64,000 bases of DNA from an uncultured Phascolarctobacterium sp. Lineage in GTDB: Bacteria; Bacillota; Negativicutes; Acidaminococcales; Acidaminococcaceae. The notes below the pieces were generated by a model that saw only the letters and a list, made by a program, of their open reading frames with translations, ran no database searches and was not told the origin of the DNA. Numbering within the stretch: the first letter of the stretch is position 1; each line of letters opens with the position of its first letter. Where the stretch lies: contig NZ_CALDXR010000043.1 of the NCBI RefSeq assembly GCF_937920985.1, positions 1 through 64,000 on the forward strand, in the 5' to 3' direction. Shown in pieces: positions 25,551 to 33,941 of the stretch. The translations under genes and the position numbers were made by a program.

Positions 25551-26270
25551 ATGAACTTAAAAAAGGCATTTCAATATCAAAAACAGATTGGCAAACTTAT
25601 GACTGATATTGTTGGTGATGACTTGGAGATTATAAAAACACCTGTTAACACTAAAACAACAGCAGCTGCTAATCCCAATAAGTTTCTAGTGAATAAGGAA
25701 GTTTATAAACGTAGCGAATTAAACTACCTTTTTCCTACGGAGCAGCAAATCTATAAGGATGAAGTAAAGGTATTAAAATCATATAATACCAAAGGTTATG
25801 CATTGCCAAAACTGATTGCTGTTTATAATTATTTGGCAGATTGCCGCAGACTTTTGGCGGAAGCGATTGCTAAAACTAAGCTTAGTTTAAAGATTGGTGC
25901 TAATGCTTACAGTTATGATGCAGCAGTTATTTATGCTAATGATTTGCGTAAGACGCTTACATTATACGATTGTATTGCAAATATGGGCGAAACGGAAAAG
26001 GACGAGGTTCAAAAGCTTGCCTTTAGCCGTAATAATGAGAAGCTGATAGCAGAATATACAGTAACGCATGTTAAAACGCCTATACTTGAAGCGGTACAGG
26101 CTGCTAAAACTGAATATGACCGTCTTTTAGAGCTGACGAGTGAGTTGAGTGATGCGATTGAAGCAGCTGCGCTCACAAGCAGGATAGATAACAAGGCTGT
26201 ACCTGCTTTCCCTGTTACTGCTGATCTTGATTATATTTACACACATCTGGAGAAGCTGCAAAATAAATAA
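25551..26270 (+). CDS. Hypothetical protein, helical, unknown function
   Basis: 239 residues from ATG 25551, with a GAGAGGGTG ribosome site; GTG 25542 is an alternative. Mostly charged and helical: KAFQYQKQIGKLMTDIVGDD, repeated long helices with Leu/Ala heptads (ILEAVQAAKTEYDRLLELTS) suggest coiled coil. No signal peptide, membrane span or catalytic motif recognised. Directly downstream of repeat R1 in the accessory block. Confidence 0.6.
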   Translation: MNLKKAFQYQKQIGKLMTDIVGDDLEIIKTPVNTKTTAAANPNKFLVNKEVYKRSELNYLFPTEQQIYKDEVKVLKSYNTKGYALPKLIAVYNYLADCRRLLAEAIAKTKLSLKIGANAYSYDAAVIYANDLRKTLTLYDCIANMGETEKDEVQKLAFSRNNEKLIAEYTVTHVKTPILEAVQAAKTEYDRLLELTSELSDAIEAAALTSRIDNKAVPAFPVTADLDYIYTHLEKLQNK

Positions 26271-26843
26271 ACTTGTTTATACGTAGGCGTAATTTGTTTA
26301 TGTCTGCAAGCAATTAAATATTGATAGTAAAGCTAACTGCAAACAGCTTTTGATTTATAGATTGCAACCATATTTCTTCCTAAATTATGGGAAACAAAGA
26401 AATTTTGGCTATATTAAGCTGTCTTGGCGGAGAGGTTAAGATACCTATGCTATGATTATTGGTCGTTAAAAGTGCAGAGCTAGGATAAAAATCGCAACTT
26501 GCTTGATGATATAATAAATATGCTGGATGCATATTATTATACTGCCAAACACCAAGCGACTAAACACGATAATCGTTATTCGTAGTTACGTTAAGCGTAA
26601 ATAGCTAATCTTTGGTTTACATGATATACAGAGGCTGTTTTGCAGAGGACTTTATTATAACTGCTGGACGTGGGATGGGCAAGTCATCCTGCGTCTGGCT
26701 TTTGTTATTTTGCGGATTGCGTTTTGTTTACCGAAAATAAGCAAACATTATACACGTTACATCGCGCCATTTTTGCCACAGCTGTTGCGCTAAAATGAAG
26801 CTATAAAAATTTATTGCAGAAAATAGCTCAAGGAGGTCGCGCA
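26271..26843. other. 573-base gap without a recognisable gene
   Basis: AT-rich stretch with no convincing reading frame on either strand. The only clear structure is the hairpin at 26667-26695. It may hold decayed gene remains, but I could not match any part to a protein family. Confidence 0.4.
26667..26710 (+). terminator. Terminator-like hairpin in the accessory block
   Basis: GACGTGGGATG / CATCCTGCGTC (two G-T pairs), loop of 7, then GGCTTTTGTTATTTT. Lies ~135 bases before the next gene, so it may end an upstream transcript or be a remnant. Confidence 0.5.
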
Positions 26844-27368
26844 ATGCTGATTAAAGGTTTAGGACGTGTAGAAGGAACGGTAGAAGATTTACAACCTGTA
26901 ACATTGAAGCAACTTATTCCGCTAGATTTGCTTGATTCGTTTATAGGGATTTATTGGCACGTAGGCAAGGGTAAGTTTATCATTTATAAAGCTCCATTGC
27001 TTGATGAAAAGTATGCTGTGGTGGAGAGGGGGCAGGATTATGATGAGCAGAGCAATACAGATGATTTGCAGATAGATTATAATGTCTTTCACATGGATAT
27101 TTGGTATGAAGATGTATTAAAAAAATATCCTGAGTTTACAGGTTACGAGTTTGACTATCTTTCGCGTGGCAGAATACTTTACGAAGTGCAGCAGAAGAAG
27201 TTTGTGATTTATGGCTCTAAGAGGTTGTTAAATTCTGCAAAGGTAGTGGAATTTTTGGCGCGGGAGTTTATGCTGCCAAAAGGCGGATTTTTGGTTAATG
27301 ATAAGATTTATAAGGATAAAGATGATGTGAGAAGTGTGGGAGATGGGGAGTGTGGGATTTATTCTTGA
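26844..27368 (+). CDS. Hypothetical protein, unknown function
   Basis: 174 residues. CAAGGAGG 8 bases before ATG 26844 sets the start; the frame continues upstream to 26814 without a ribosome site. Small alpha/beta protein rich in aromatic residues (DSFIGIYWHVGKGKFIIYKA, FHMDIWYEDVLKKYPEF) with no recognised motif. Its last codons overlap the dnaB remnant in another frame. Confidence 0.55.
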   Translation: MLIKGLGRVEGTVEDLQPVTLKQLIPLDLLDSFIGIYWHVGKGKFIIYKAPLLDEKYAVVERGQDYDEQSNTDDLQIDYNVFHMDIWYEDVLKKYPEFTGYEFDYLSRGRILYEVQQKKFVIYGSKRLLNSAKVVEFLAREFMLPKGGFLVNDKIYKDKDDVRSVGDGECGIYS

Positions 27369-27621
27369 GAAAAGAGTACCTCCGCAAAATATAGAAGCAG
27401 AGCAGGCTGTATTGGGTGCAATGCTTATTGACTTGGAGCAGGATGCAGACATTGTTACTTTTCTTTATCGGGAGGATTATTATAAACCAGATACGGAGAA
27501 CAAGCATACAGAGCTGATTATCGCCAAGCATCGTAATGGACCTGTTGATACGGTTAATTTGTTTTTCGATAAGAAGTGTACTAAATTTGTAGGATTTAGT
27601 AAAAGAGATGAAGCTTGTTAA
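27334..27621 (+). pseudogene. dnaB replicative helicase remnant with a large internal deletion
   Basis: 95 codons joining the two extremes of DnaB. RVPPQNIEAEQAVLGAMLID is the start of bacterial DnaB; it is followed at once by EQDADIVTFLYREDYYKPDT and TELIIAKHRNGPVDTVNLFF, which form the last ~45 residues of DnaB (loop and C-terminal strands). The whole ATPase core with Walker A and most of the N-terminal domain is gone, about 370 residues in a normal protein. It cannot be an active helicase. The start overlaps the preceding gene and has no obvious ribosome site. Confidence 0.85.
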
Positions 27622-27651
27622 ATTAATAAAAGTGGAATGGTGGCAGGAGTT

Positions 27652-27710
27652 CCAGTTGATTGCGGAGAATATGTAAGTATCTTAGTTGTGATTGGAGGTT
27701 TTGAAGATGG
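27652..27710 (+). repeat. Duplicated gene leader, copy 1
   Basis: CCAGTTGATTGCGGAGAATA through the ribosome site TTGGAGG to the ATG is repeated with few changes at 28902-28961, in front of the gene at 28958. Both following proteins have nuclease-like motifs. Confidence 0.75.
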
Positions 27711-28648
27711 CAAGAGCGATTTCTAAAGATTTTTTAGATGATTTGTTAACTGGTGAGTTGAAACCATTGTTAGATATGGTGCATATTGATGATACTTTGG
27801 ATTTAGAGTTGCGTGGGAAATGCATCAATATTTATTATCGTGGTGGCAGCCTTTTTAGAATTACAGAAAAGGTGAGCAGAACGTATGAAATTTTTTTTGA
27901 TTTAAATTATTGCGATACAGAGGCTTGGAGAAATACTGGGATTATAGTAATTTGTAACCCTACAATACAGCAAGCTGTCAAGGATATTCCGTATTATAAA
28001 CAAGCGATGGACATGTGGCTTCATAAGAATCCTAAGTACGAAAGGGAATGTCAGCAGTTATTAGTGAGAGAAAACAATAACCAAGGAGATATTTCCAAAT
28101 CAACAGACTATTATATACTTGATATTGAATATACAGATGATAGCGATAGAAGTAAATCACGTTTTGACATTGTGGCATTAAAATGGGAATCAAAGTCTTG
28201 GATTCGTAAAGATAATAGGAAATGTTCTGTTGTGCTGATGGAAATGAAATATGGAGACAAGGCTTTGGATGGGACTGCTGGTATAGAAAAACATCTTGAA
28301 GATTTTAAGAATTTTTTTGCCAAACCGTTAAGTGAGCGTCAAGCGATATATACGGACTGGGAAGAAGTATTTAAGCAAAAATGTAAGTTAGGTTTGGTTG
28401 ATGGGCTTCAAGAGAAGCAATATGATGTAAAAATAAAATTCAATGAGCCGGAAAATGAGTCGGAAAATAAGCCTGAAGTAGCTTTGATTTTTGCGAACCA
28501 TGACCCTGATAAAACGAAACTGGGAGATGTGTTATCTAAAATAGATTGTAATAATTACACGTTTAACATTTTGATTGCTAATGCGTCTAATGTCGGATAT
28601 GGATTGTATGTTGATAAAATGCGTGATATTACCGAATATCAGGCATAA
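27707..28648 (+). CDS. Uncharacterised protein with a PD-(D/E)XK-like motif
   Basis: 313 residues; TTGGAGG precedes ATG 27707 (the upstream in-frame TTG is the ribosome site itself). The middle has DIVALKWESKSWI followed by SVVLMEMKYGDKALDG, an Asp and an E-x-K at the spacing found in PD-(D/E)XK nucleases. The C-terminal part is hydrophobic-core-like (EVALIFANHDPDK, YTFNILIANAS). No named family recognised. Shares its leader with the gene at 28958 and is followed by repeat R2. A restriction- or defence-type nuclease is possible but is inference. Confidence 0.6.
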   Translation: MARAISKDFLDDLLTGELKPLLDMVHIDDTLDLELRGKCINIYYRGGSLFRITEKVSRTYEIFFDLNYCDTEAWRNTGIIVICNPTIQQAVKDIPYYKQAMDMWLHKNPKYERECQQLLVRENNNQGDISKSTDYYILDIEYTDDSDRSKSRFDIVALKWESKSWIRKDNRKCSVVLMEMKYGDKALDGTAGIEKHLEDFKNFFAKPLSERQAIYTDWEEVFKQKCKLGLVDGLQEKQYDVKIKFNEPENESENKPEVALIFANHDPDKTKLGDVLSKIDCNNYTFNILIANASNVGYGLYVDKMRDITEYQA

Positions 28649-28670
28649 ATAAAAGCAAGTATGAACTTCA

Positions 28671-28851
28671 TTCGCTGCGGCTTAGTGCCGCAGCTTTTTT
28701 CTTGCAAAAGTAAACTTTAGCTATACTGTTTTTACCATATCACTTATCGTATACTATTTTCACAAGGTTCTTTGAAAACTAAATAGCACAAAACATATTT
28801 AGTGAACTACTATTTTTGCCCTAGCCTGCTTGTTATAATGAATGCAAGAAG
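28671..28851 (+). repeat. Intergenic repeat R, copy 2
   Basis: 181 bases, matching 25308-25487 with one extra base in the loop of its terminator (GCTGCGGC / GCCGCAGC). Same GGTTCTTTGAAAACTAAATA motif and terminal TATAAT. Near-identity of non-coding sequence over 180 bases points to recent duplication or conversion. Confidence 0.85.
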
Positions 28852-28901
28852 CATAAATAAACTGTTCACGTGCAGGCGTGAGGGAGAGGGAGTGCAGAAG
28901 T

Positions 28902-28961
28902 TTCAGTTGATGGTGGAGAATATGTAAGTATCTTAGTTGTGATTGGAGGTTTTAAAGATGG
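28902..28961 (+). repeat. Duplicated gene leader, copy 2
   Basis: Matches 27652-27710 through the ribosome site and ATG with a few substitutions. Confidence 0.75.
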
Positions 28962-29980
28962 CTAATCAAGATGCAGTTAAAATTTTGAAAGAAAATCTAG
29001 GAGTAAAATTGAGGGCTTTCCCTAGAGATATTACGATAGCTTATGATGATTCAGAGCATATTTTAACTATGACTCTTTTGCCTAAAGCTGTTGGATTAGG
29101 TAAAGGAGATGCTGTAAATATGCAAGATAATGCAGCAGCATTTGAAGCATGGTGCTTTATTATAAAAGCTTATACCAATATTAAGAACTTAAAAATTATG
29201 CTAGATATAGATGGCGTAGTTAATGATAGATATGTTGGTGGAATACCATCGAATGGGCATTTAGGCAGATTTTTGTATCGTATTTTAAAATTTAAAGAGC
29301 AATATGGCAAATGGTTTTTCTTATCTGATGAATTAGAAGCTATGAGAAAAAATTTTGCTGATTTTTTAAGTAGTGGTAAATTTGTCAATAATGAACCTTC
29401 AAAAGAAGCAGAAGATGATGAAGATGTGTTGGGTACAGAGGGCTATGTTGAAAAACGTTTTTGTGATGATGATAGTCTTGGAAAGTTGATATTAGATTTT
29501 TCAGATAAAAATGTTGTTATGAACAGACAACTGCCTGTAGGGTTGTTTAAAGATAAAAAGTCTGATGCAACTGCTGTTTTTACTGGTAAAAAGTCTGCAA
29601 TAGATTTTTGGGTATTAGATGGAAATGAATTTAATATCTATGAGTTGAAGGCTAAAAACAAAATGGTGGGGATTTTGACAGAAATATTTTTCTACAGCAA
29701 TTATATGCGCGATGTGTATTGGCATAATAGCTTGGAAACAAAACAAAATGTAACGATTCGTAGTCCTAAAAAGACAGATAGAAGCTACAATAAGCTATGT
29801 GATGGAATTAAAAATATTACAAAGATAACAGGCTGGATTTTAGCTGATGAGTTTCATCCTCTTATTACAGATGCTACAGATGCTGTGATAAATATTATGA
29901 ACGATAATGGAATAGAAAGTGAATTACAGTATAATAAAAAGCAATATGATTTAAAGATTGATATAAACGTTCATAAATAA
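28958..29980 (+). CDS. Uncharacterised protein with a PD-(D/E)XK-like motif
   Basis: 340 residues from ATG 28958. Near residue 205-225 it has AIDFWVLDGNEFNIYELKAK, a classical D-x(n)-E-x-K arrangement of PD-(D/E)XK nucleases, followed by a helix (GILTEIFFYSNYMRDV) as in restriction-endonuclease-like folds. The N-terminal ~130 residues are of unknown type; an acidic linker (EAEDDEDV) separates the parts. Not clearly homologous in sequence to the gene at 27707, although both have the motif and share a leader. Ends just before a terminator and the diverged repeat R3. Confidence 0.6.
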   Translation: MANQDAVKILKENLGVKLRAFPRDITIAYDDSEHILTMTLLPKAVGLGKGDAVNMQDNAAAFEAWCFIIKAYTNIKNLKIMLDIDGVVNDRYVGGIPSNGHLGRFLYRILKFKEQYGKWFFLSDELEAMRKNFADFLSSGKFVNNEPSKEAEDDEDVLGTEGYVEKRFCDDDSLGKLILDFSDKNVVMNRQLPVGLFKDKKSDATAVFTGKKSAIDFWVLDGNEFNIYELKAKNKMVGILTEIFFYSNYMRDVYWHNSLETKQNVTIRSPKKTDRSYNKLCDGIKNITKITGWILADEFHPLITDATDAVINIMNDNGIESELQYNKKQYDLKIDINVHK

Positions 29981-29991
29981 GAATAGCCACT

Positions 29992-30014
29992 CGCCCCGCG
30001 CTCGGGGCGTTTTC
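29992..30014 (+). terminator. Rho-independent terminator
   Basis: Perfect 7-base stem CGCCCCG / CGGGGCG, CGCT loop, then TTTTCTTT. It stands where the GCTGCGGC hairpin stands in repeats R1 and R2. Confidence 0.85.
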
Positions 30015-30033
30015 TTTACCCAAAAACAAGCAT

Positions 30034-30102
30034 CAGCTATACCATTTTTGCCATATCACTTATCGTATACTATTCTCACAAAGTGTTTTGAAAACAGCAT
30101 AG
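30034..30102 (+). repeat. Intergenic repeat R, diverged copy 3
   Basis: Shares AGCTATAC, then CCATATCACTTATCGTATAC exactly, and a changed form of the GTTCTTTGAAAAC motif (GTGTTTTGAAAACAGCATAG) with R1 and R2; the rest has drifted. Lies in front of the broken zinc-ribbon gene. Confidence 0.65.
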
Positions 30103-30149
30103 TTGATGCAACTACTAAAATGTTTTTTGTTAGGAAGGATGGAGCTAAA

Positions 30150-30443
30150 ATGCAAAAGATAAATTTTCATAAAAATGATAATACAGAACAAAAATGTGAG
30201 CCTGATTATATCACAGCGCATGAATATTCTATGTTTAACAGAAGAATGCTTGAACATGATAAAAGATGTGGATGTTTTCATTGTCTTAAAGTTTTTGACA
30301 CTAAAGAGTTAGAATAGGTTGATTTTGGCTTAACTGCACTGTGTCCATATTGTGGCATAGATGCTGTTATAGGCGAGAGTGCAGGCTATCCATTGACAGA
30401 AGAATTTTTGCAGAAGATGAGAGATTATTGGTTTAGCTGCTAA
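30150..30443 (+). pseudogene. Small zinc-ribbon protein gene with an in-frame amber codon
   Basis: From ATG 30150 the frame reads 55 codons to TAG at 30315-30317 and then continues in the same frame for 41 codons to TAA at 30441-30443. The two parts together give a protein with CGCFHCLKVF before the stop and ALCPYCGIDAVIGESAGYP after it, a four-cysteine zinc ribbon matching a common ~95-residue cytoplasmic protein type ending in YPLTEEFLQKMRDYWF. In that type a Trp codon stands near the stop, so TGG to TAG is the simplest change (inference). Confidence 0.75.
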
Positions 30444-30484
30444 GATACAATGATAGTTTGAGATAAATAATAGGGAGCAATAAG

Positions 30485-31747
30485 ATGTCTACTAACATAG
30501 AATTTCTTCATGCCGACCAGATTGGCGGCTGCGTTACTTTAATTAGCACAGACACAACGAAGATTTGCATTGATTTTGGCGAGAATCTGCCGGGCAGCAA
30601 GCATAAAGAAGAGCTGGAGGTCGAAGGCTTGACTTCTGGCGAGGTGCAATACGATGCGGTATTCTTCACGCATTATCATGGCGACCACATCGGGCGGTTC
30701 GATAAAATACTGCCTGGGATTCCTCTGTACATGAGTCAGATGTGCCGCTATGCGCTGCTCAATATTTACCACGCTTTGGCGAAGCACGATGCGCAGTACA
30801 AGAAGCAGATTGAGATTTTGGAAGACAAAACGCGTAATCATGTGCTTTGGCCCCAGCAGGCTGTGCAGGTTGGCGATATTAAAGTCACGCCTTACACCAT
30901 CGATCATTCGGCAGAGGCGGCGATGATGTTTCTGATTGAAACGCCGGATAAGCGTATTTTGCATATGGGCGATTTCCGCACGCATGGCTTTATGGGCGAG
31001 AAGCTTAAAAAGCTGCTGCTGCATTATGTCTTGGGCTTGGAGCTGCGTTCTAAGCCTGTAGATATTCTGATTACCGAAGGCACAAATATGACGCGCGAGG
31101 AGGGCGAGCTGCTGACGGAAGATGAACTTCTTACGCAGGCTTGTGCGTTGATGCGAGAGCATAAGCTGGTCTTTTGCATCTGTTCGTCGACGAATTTTAT
31201 CCGCCTGCGCAATTTTTATCGTGCTGCACGGGATGCGCATAAAATTGTGCTGGCAAGCAGATATATGCTGGAGCAGGTGAAGAGCTATTATCAATATAAG
31301 CAGGATTTGTATGCTTATCTGAATAATTGCCAACAGGACAGTCATGTCAGATTGCCGGGAATGTACAGCCTGCTGCTAGACAAGGAAGTGTTAGAGGATA
31401 AACTGGCCTACAAGTTGCAGGAAAAAAAGCTGCGTGAACGTGGCGCACTGATTTTTCTGAGCGGAACGCAGGCTGCGGAGAAGCTGCAAAAGCTGGCGAC
31501 GCAATATAGCGACCTGCAGCCACTCGTGATTTATTCCCAATGGTCAGGCTATATTAAGGACAAAGGTGCAGAGTATTATAATGCGGAGCTGGCTGAGGCC
31601 TGTGCTGCTTGCAATACAGTGCAGCTGCATACGAGCGGGCACGCGTCAAAAGAGGTAGTGGAGGAGATTATCAGGTTTGTGAATCCACGCGAGTATGTGG
31701 CGATAATTCATTCAGAGCAGGCGGAAATCAGGTACAGACAGTATTGA
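30485..31747 (+). CDS. MBL-fold metallo-hydrolase, RNase J/CPSF-like
   Basis: 420 residues. Metallo-beta-lactamase motif FFTHYHGDHIGRFDKI near residue 58-72, further metal ligands in YTIDHSAEAAM and HMGDFRTHGF, and a C-terminal part with VQLHTSGHASKEVVEEIIRF and YVAIIHSEQAE typical of the RNA-metabolising (RMMBL) branch. Such proteins are nucleases or exonuclease-like hydrolases in the cytoplasm. The C-terminus stops soon after IIHSEQAE, slightly early compared with RNase J-like proteins. GGGAGC ribosome site. The actual substrate is unknown. Confidence 0.8.
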   Translation: MSTNIEFLHADQIGGCVTLISTDTTKICIDFGENLPGSKHKEELEVEGLTSGEVQYDAVFFTHYHGDHIGRFDKILPGIPLYMSQMCRYALLNIYHALAKHDAQYKKQIEILEDKTRNHVLWPQQAVQVGDIKVTPYTIDHSAEAAMMFLIETPDKRILHMGDFRTHGFMGEKLKKLLLHYVLGLELRSKPVDILITEGTNMTREEGELLTEDELLTQACALMREHKLVFCICSSTNFIRLRNFYRAARDAHKIVLASRYMLEQVKSYYQYKQDLYAYLNNCQQDSHVRLPGMYSLLLDKEVLEDKLAYKLQEKKLRERGALIFLSGTQAAEKLQKLATQYSDLQPLVIYSQWSGYIKDKGAEYYNAELAEACAACNTVQLHTSGHASKEVVEEIIRFVNPREYVAIIHSEQAEIRYRQY

Positions 31748-31834
31748 TTTTCTTAGCAGTTGCGTATATTATGAAAAGCAGAGTAGTGTGTTATTATCTA
31801 CGCAGAGCGTTTCACTGGAAGTGAGGTTGATAGC

Positions 31835-32881
31835 ATGGCAGAGCAGAACGCAAAATATCTTAACAAATGCCGCTTATTGCGCGTGTTTGAATATATGCAG
31901 AATACGGATGAGCAGCATCCGCTGAACATTACGCAGATTATTACGAAGCTGCTGGAGGACGGTGTGTGCGATCATGAGCCGGACCGCAAGTCGATTATGC
32001 GCGATTTGCAGACTATTGAGGCGTGTGGTTACAAGCTGGAAGCCTGTGAAAACCATAACGATGGCAAGTATCTAAATTATGAGAATAAGCCGTTCGGGTG
32101 TGACCAGCTCAAGATGTTGGCAGACGCAGTTGCTTCAGCCCGCTTTTTGACAGCGGAGGATGCGAAAAAGCTCGTGAATAAGATTTTTCAGTTGGGTACA
32201 CCTTCTGACAGAGAGTTCCTGAAGGAGGTTGTTATTTGTGACGAAAGCTTGAATGTGGCTCTAAGTAAGACGAAGTATAACTTTGATAAGATTATGGAGG
32301 CGATTAGGGATAAAAAGCAGATTAGCTTCCAATATAACTATAAGTTTGTGCCCAATCCCCAGCAGAAGGATTTGAGCCATGAGGGAATGGAATATTTTGT
32401 GAGTCCGTATTATTTCGTGCCAATGAATGATGATTATTATGTCATTGGCTGCACGGGGGAATACAAAAATTTCAGTCACTACCGCCTGTCGCGTATGGTA
32501 AATGTGCGGGTGCAGGGAAAAGCAGCGAATAAGCTGACGGATAGCACGGATTACAAAATGCTTAAGGATTCTTGCAAAAATATCTGCGATTATCTGCGCG
32601 AGCATATTAATATGCGTTATGGTACGACGCAGCGAGTTAGTCTGCATTGCAAGCAGAAATGTCGCCTTGATATTCTGGCAAGGTTTGGTAATAGGATTAA
32701 TATGTACGACTGCCCGGATGATAAGGCTTATTTTTCTACGAGCGTTGAAGTGCAGTCTGACGCGGGCTTTTTTGGCTGGGTGGCAGGTTTTGCCGGCGAT
32801 GTAATTATCGCTGGCCCAGACAGCGTACGCGAGTCGTATAGGGAATATTTGCAAAAGCAGCTTGAGCTGTATAACAGCTAA
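31835..32881 (+). CDS. WYL-domain transcriptional regulator
   Basis: 348 residues. N-terminal winged helix (KCRLLRVFEYMQNTDEQHPL, DRKSIMRDLQTIEACGYKLE) and a WYL-type domain around residues 150-235 (ISFQYNYKF, SPYYFVPMNDDYYVIGC, HYRLSRMVNVRV) in the YafY/DeoR-like style. WYL regulators often control defence, DNA-repair or RNA-processing genes. Located 87 bases after the MBL hydrolase in the same direction; the two may form a unit. The ligand and targets are unknown. Confidence 0.88.
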   Translation: MAEQNAKYLNKCRLLRVFEYMQNTDEQHPLNITQIITKLLEDGVCDHEPDRKSIMRDLQTIEACGYKLEACENHNDGKYLNYENKPFGCDQLKMLADAVASARFLTAEDAKKLVNKIFQLGTPSDREFLKEVVICDESLNVALSKTKYNFDKIMEAIRDKKQISFQYNYKFVPNPQQKDLSHEGMEYFVSPYYFVPMNDDYYVIGCTGEYKNFSHYRLSRMVNVRVQGKAANKLTDSTDYKMLKDSCKNICDYLREHINMRYGTTQRVSLHCKQKCRLDILARFGNRINMYDCPDDKAYFSTSVEVQSDAGFFGWVAGFAGDVIIAGPDSVRESYREYLQKQLELYNS

Positions 32882-32900
32882 GCTAAATAATTTTATCAAT

Positions 32901-32947
32901 AAAGCATCGTTTGTACTGCGTTTTTGCAGTGCAGGCGGTGCTTTTTT
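32901..32947 (+). terminator. Rho-independent terminator
   Basis: Composite stem: AGCATCG / CGGTGCT outside and ACTGC / GCAGT inside, followed by T6. Confidence 0.75.
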
Positions 32948-33137
32948 GCTGTGGATAATTTGCGCTTTTACAAGCTTATAGCAATCACGTGTAGTGCTCC
33001 TATATGTTGCAGGCATTATTTCAGAAAATTTTTCTTTGCTACTAGCAGTATTTTCAGAATTAATGTAGAATAGATACGTAATAAAGCAATTTTTTGGTCA
33101 AGGTTGTTTTATGTCCTTTGCGAAGGAGGGAAAGACG

Positions 33138-33941
33138 ATGATTTATAATTATTATCCTGGCTGTACGCTGTCAACGAAGGCGAAGCAGCTGGATATGGCA
33201 GCACGACGCTGTGCTGAGGTGCTGGGCTTTCCGCTGGTGGAGCTGCCAGAATGGCAGTGCTGCGGCGCGGTTTACCCGATGGCGCCTGATGCTATTGCCG
33301 AACGCCTGAGTGCGGTGCGTGCGCTTGTGGCGGCGCGTGAAAACGGCGGCGTTCTGGTGACGCTGTGCAGTGCGTGCCACCATGTCATCAAACGTGTGAA
33401 CCACGATATGGCAACGAATGCGGAGATTCGCCAAAAGGTGAATAATTATCTGCAATTGGAGGAGCCTTATGCCGGTGAAACACGGGTTTTGCATTACCTG
33501 GAGGTTTTGCGTGATGAAATCGGTTGGGAAAAGCTGGCGCAGCTGGTGAGCCATCCTTTGAAGGAACGCAGGGTTGGCGCTTATTATGGCTGTTTGCTGC
33601 TTAGACCGGGAGCGGTTTTGGCCCTCGATGACGTAGAGGGTCCAACTGTTATGGAAGGCTTTATTAAAGCGTTGGGTGCAGAGCCGGTTATCTACAGCAT
33701 GCGCAATGAATGCTGCGGCGGTTATCTGGCGCTGAAGGATAAGGCGCAATGCGAAAAGCTCGTCAGCGAAATTAAAAATAATGCTGCAAGCTGTGGTGCG
33801 CAGGAGCTGGTTACGGCCTGCCCGCTGTGTACATATAACCTGACGGCTAATGGTGCCGCAGGCAGCCTGCCGACGCGTTACTTTACGGAGCTTCTTGCTG
33901 AAGCACTTGGTGTTGCGGAGAGCGAAGGAGGTGCGGAATAA
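33138..33941 (+). CDS. hdrB: Heterodisulfide reductase subunit B-like protein
   Basis: 267 residues. Two CCG domains that hold the noncubane 4Fe-4S clusters: YPGC, WQCCGA and LCSACHH in the first, YYGCLLLRPG, NECCGG and CPLC in the second. This is the disulfide-reducing (or thiol-using) subunit. GAAGGAGGG lies before ATG 33138; the frame is open to 33111 but without support. First gene of a seven-gene run hdrBCA-flxDCBA with overlaps or short gaps throughout. In a bacterium without coenzyme M/B the substrate is another disulfide, unknown here. Confidence 0.92.
   Translation: MIYNYYPGCTLSTKAKQLDMAARRCAEVLGFPLVELPEWQCCGAVYPMAPDAIAERLSAVRALVAARENGGVLVTLCSACHHVIKRVNHDMATNAEIRQKVNNYLQLEEPYAGETRVLHYLEVLRDEIGWEKLAQLVSHPLKERRVGAYYGCLLLRPGAVLALDDVEGPTVMEGFIKALGAEPVIYSMRNECCGGYLALKDKAQCEKLVSEIKNNAASCGAQELVTACPLCTYNLTANGAAGSLPTRYFTELLAEALGVAESEGGAE

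Noticed and set aside
26271..26843. Possible gene remnants in the gap
   Set aside because: Short open frames have no ribosome sites or family motifs; only a hairpin could be supported.
25380..28790. GGTTCTTTGAAAACTAAATA as a sign of an rRNA operon
   Set aside because: The motif is like the rRNA spacer leader, but no 16S, 23S, 5S or tRNA sequence is present nearby.
25308..30102. Repeat R as integron attachment sites (attC)
   Set aside because: No integrase gene in the window and the repeat contains a terminator and promoter-like sequence rather than attC core sites; a cassette-like organisation is kept only as a hypothesis.
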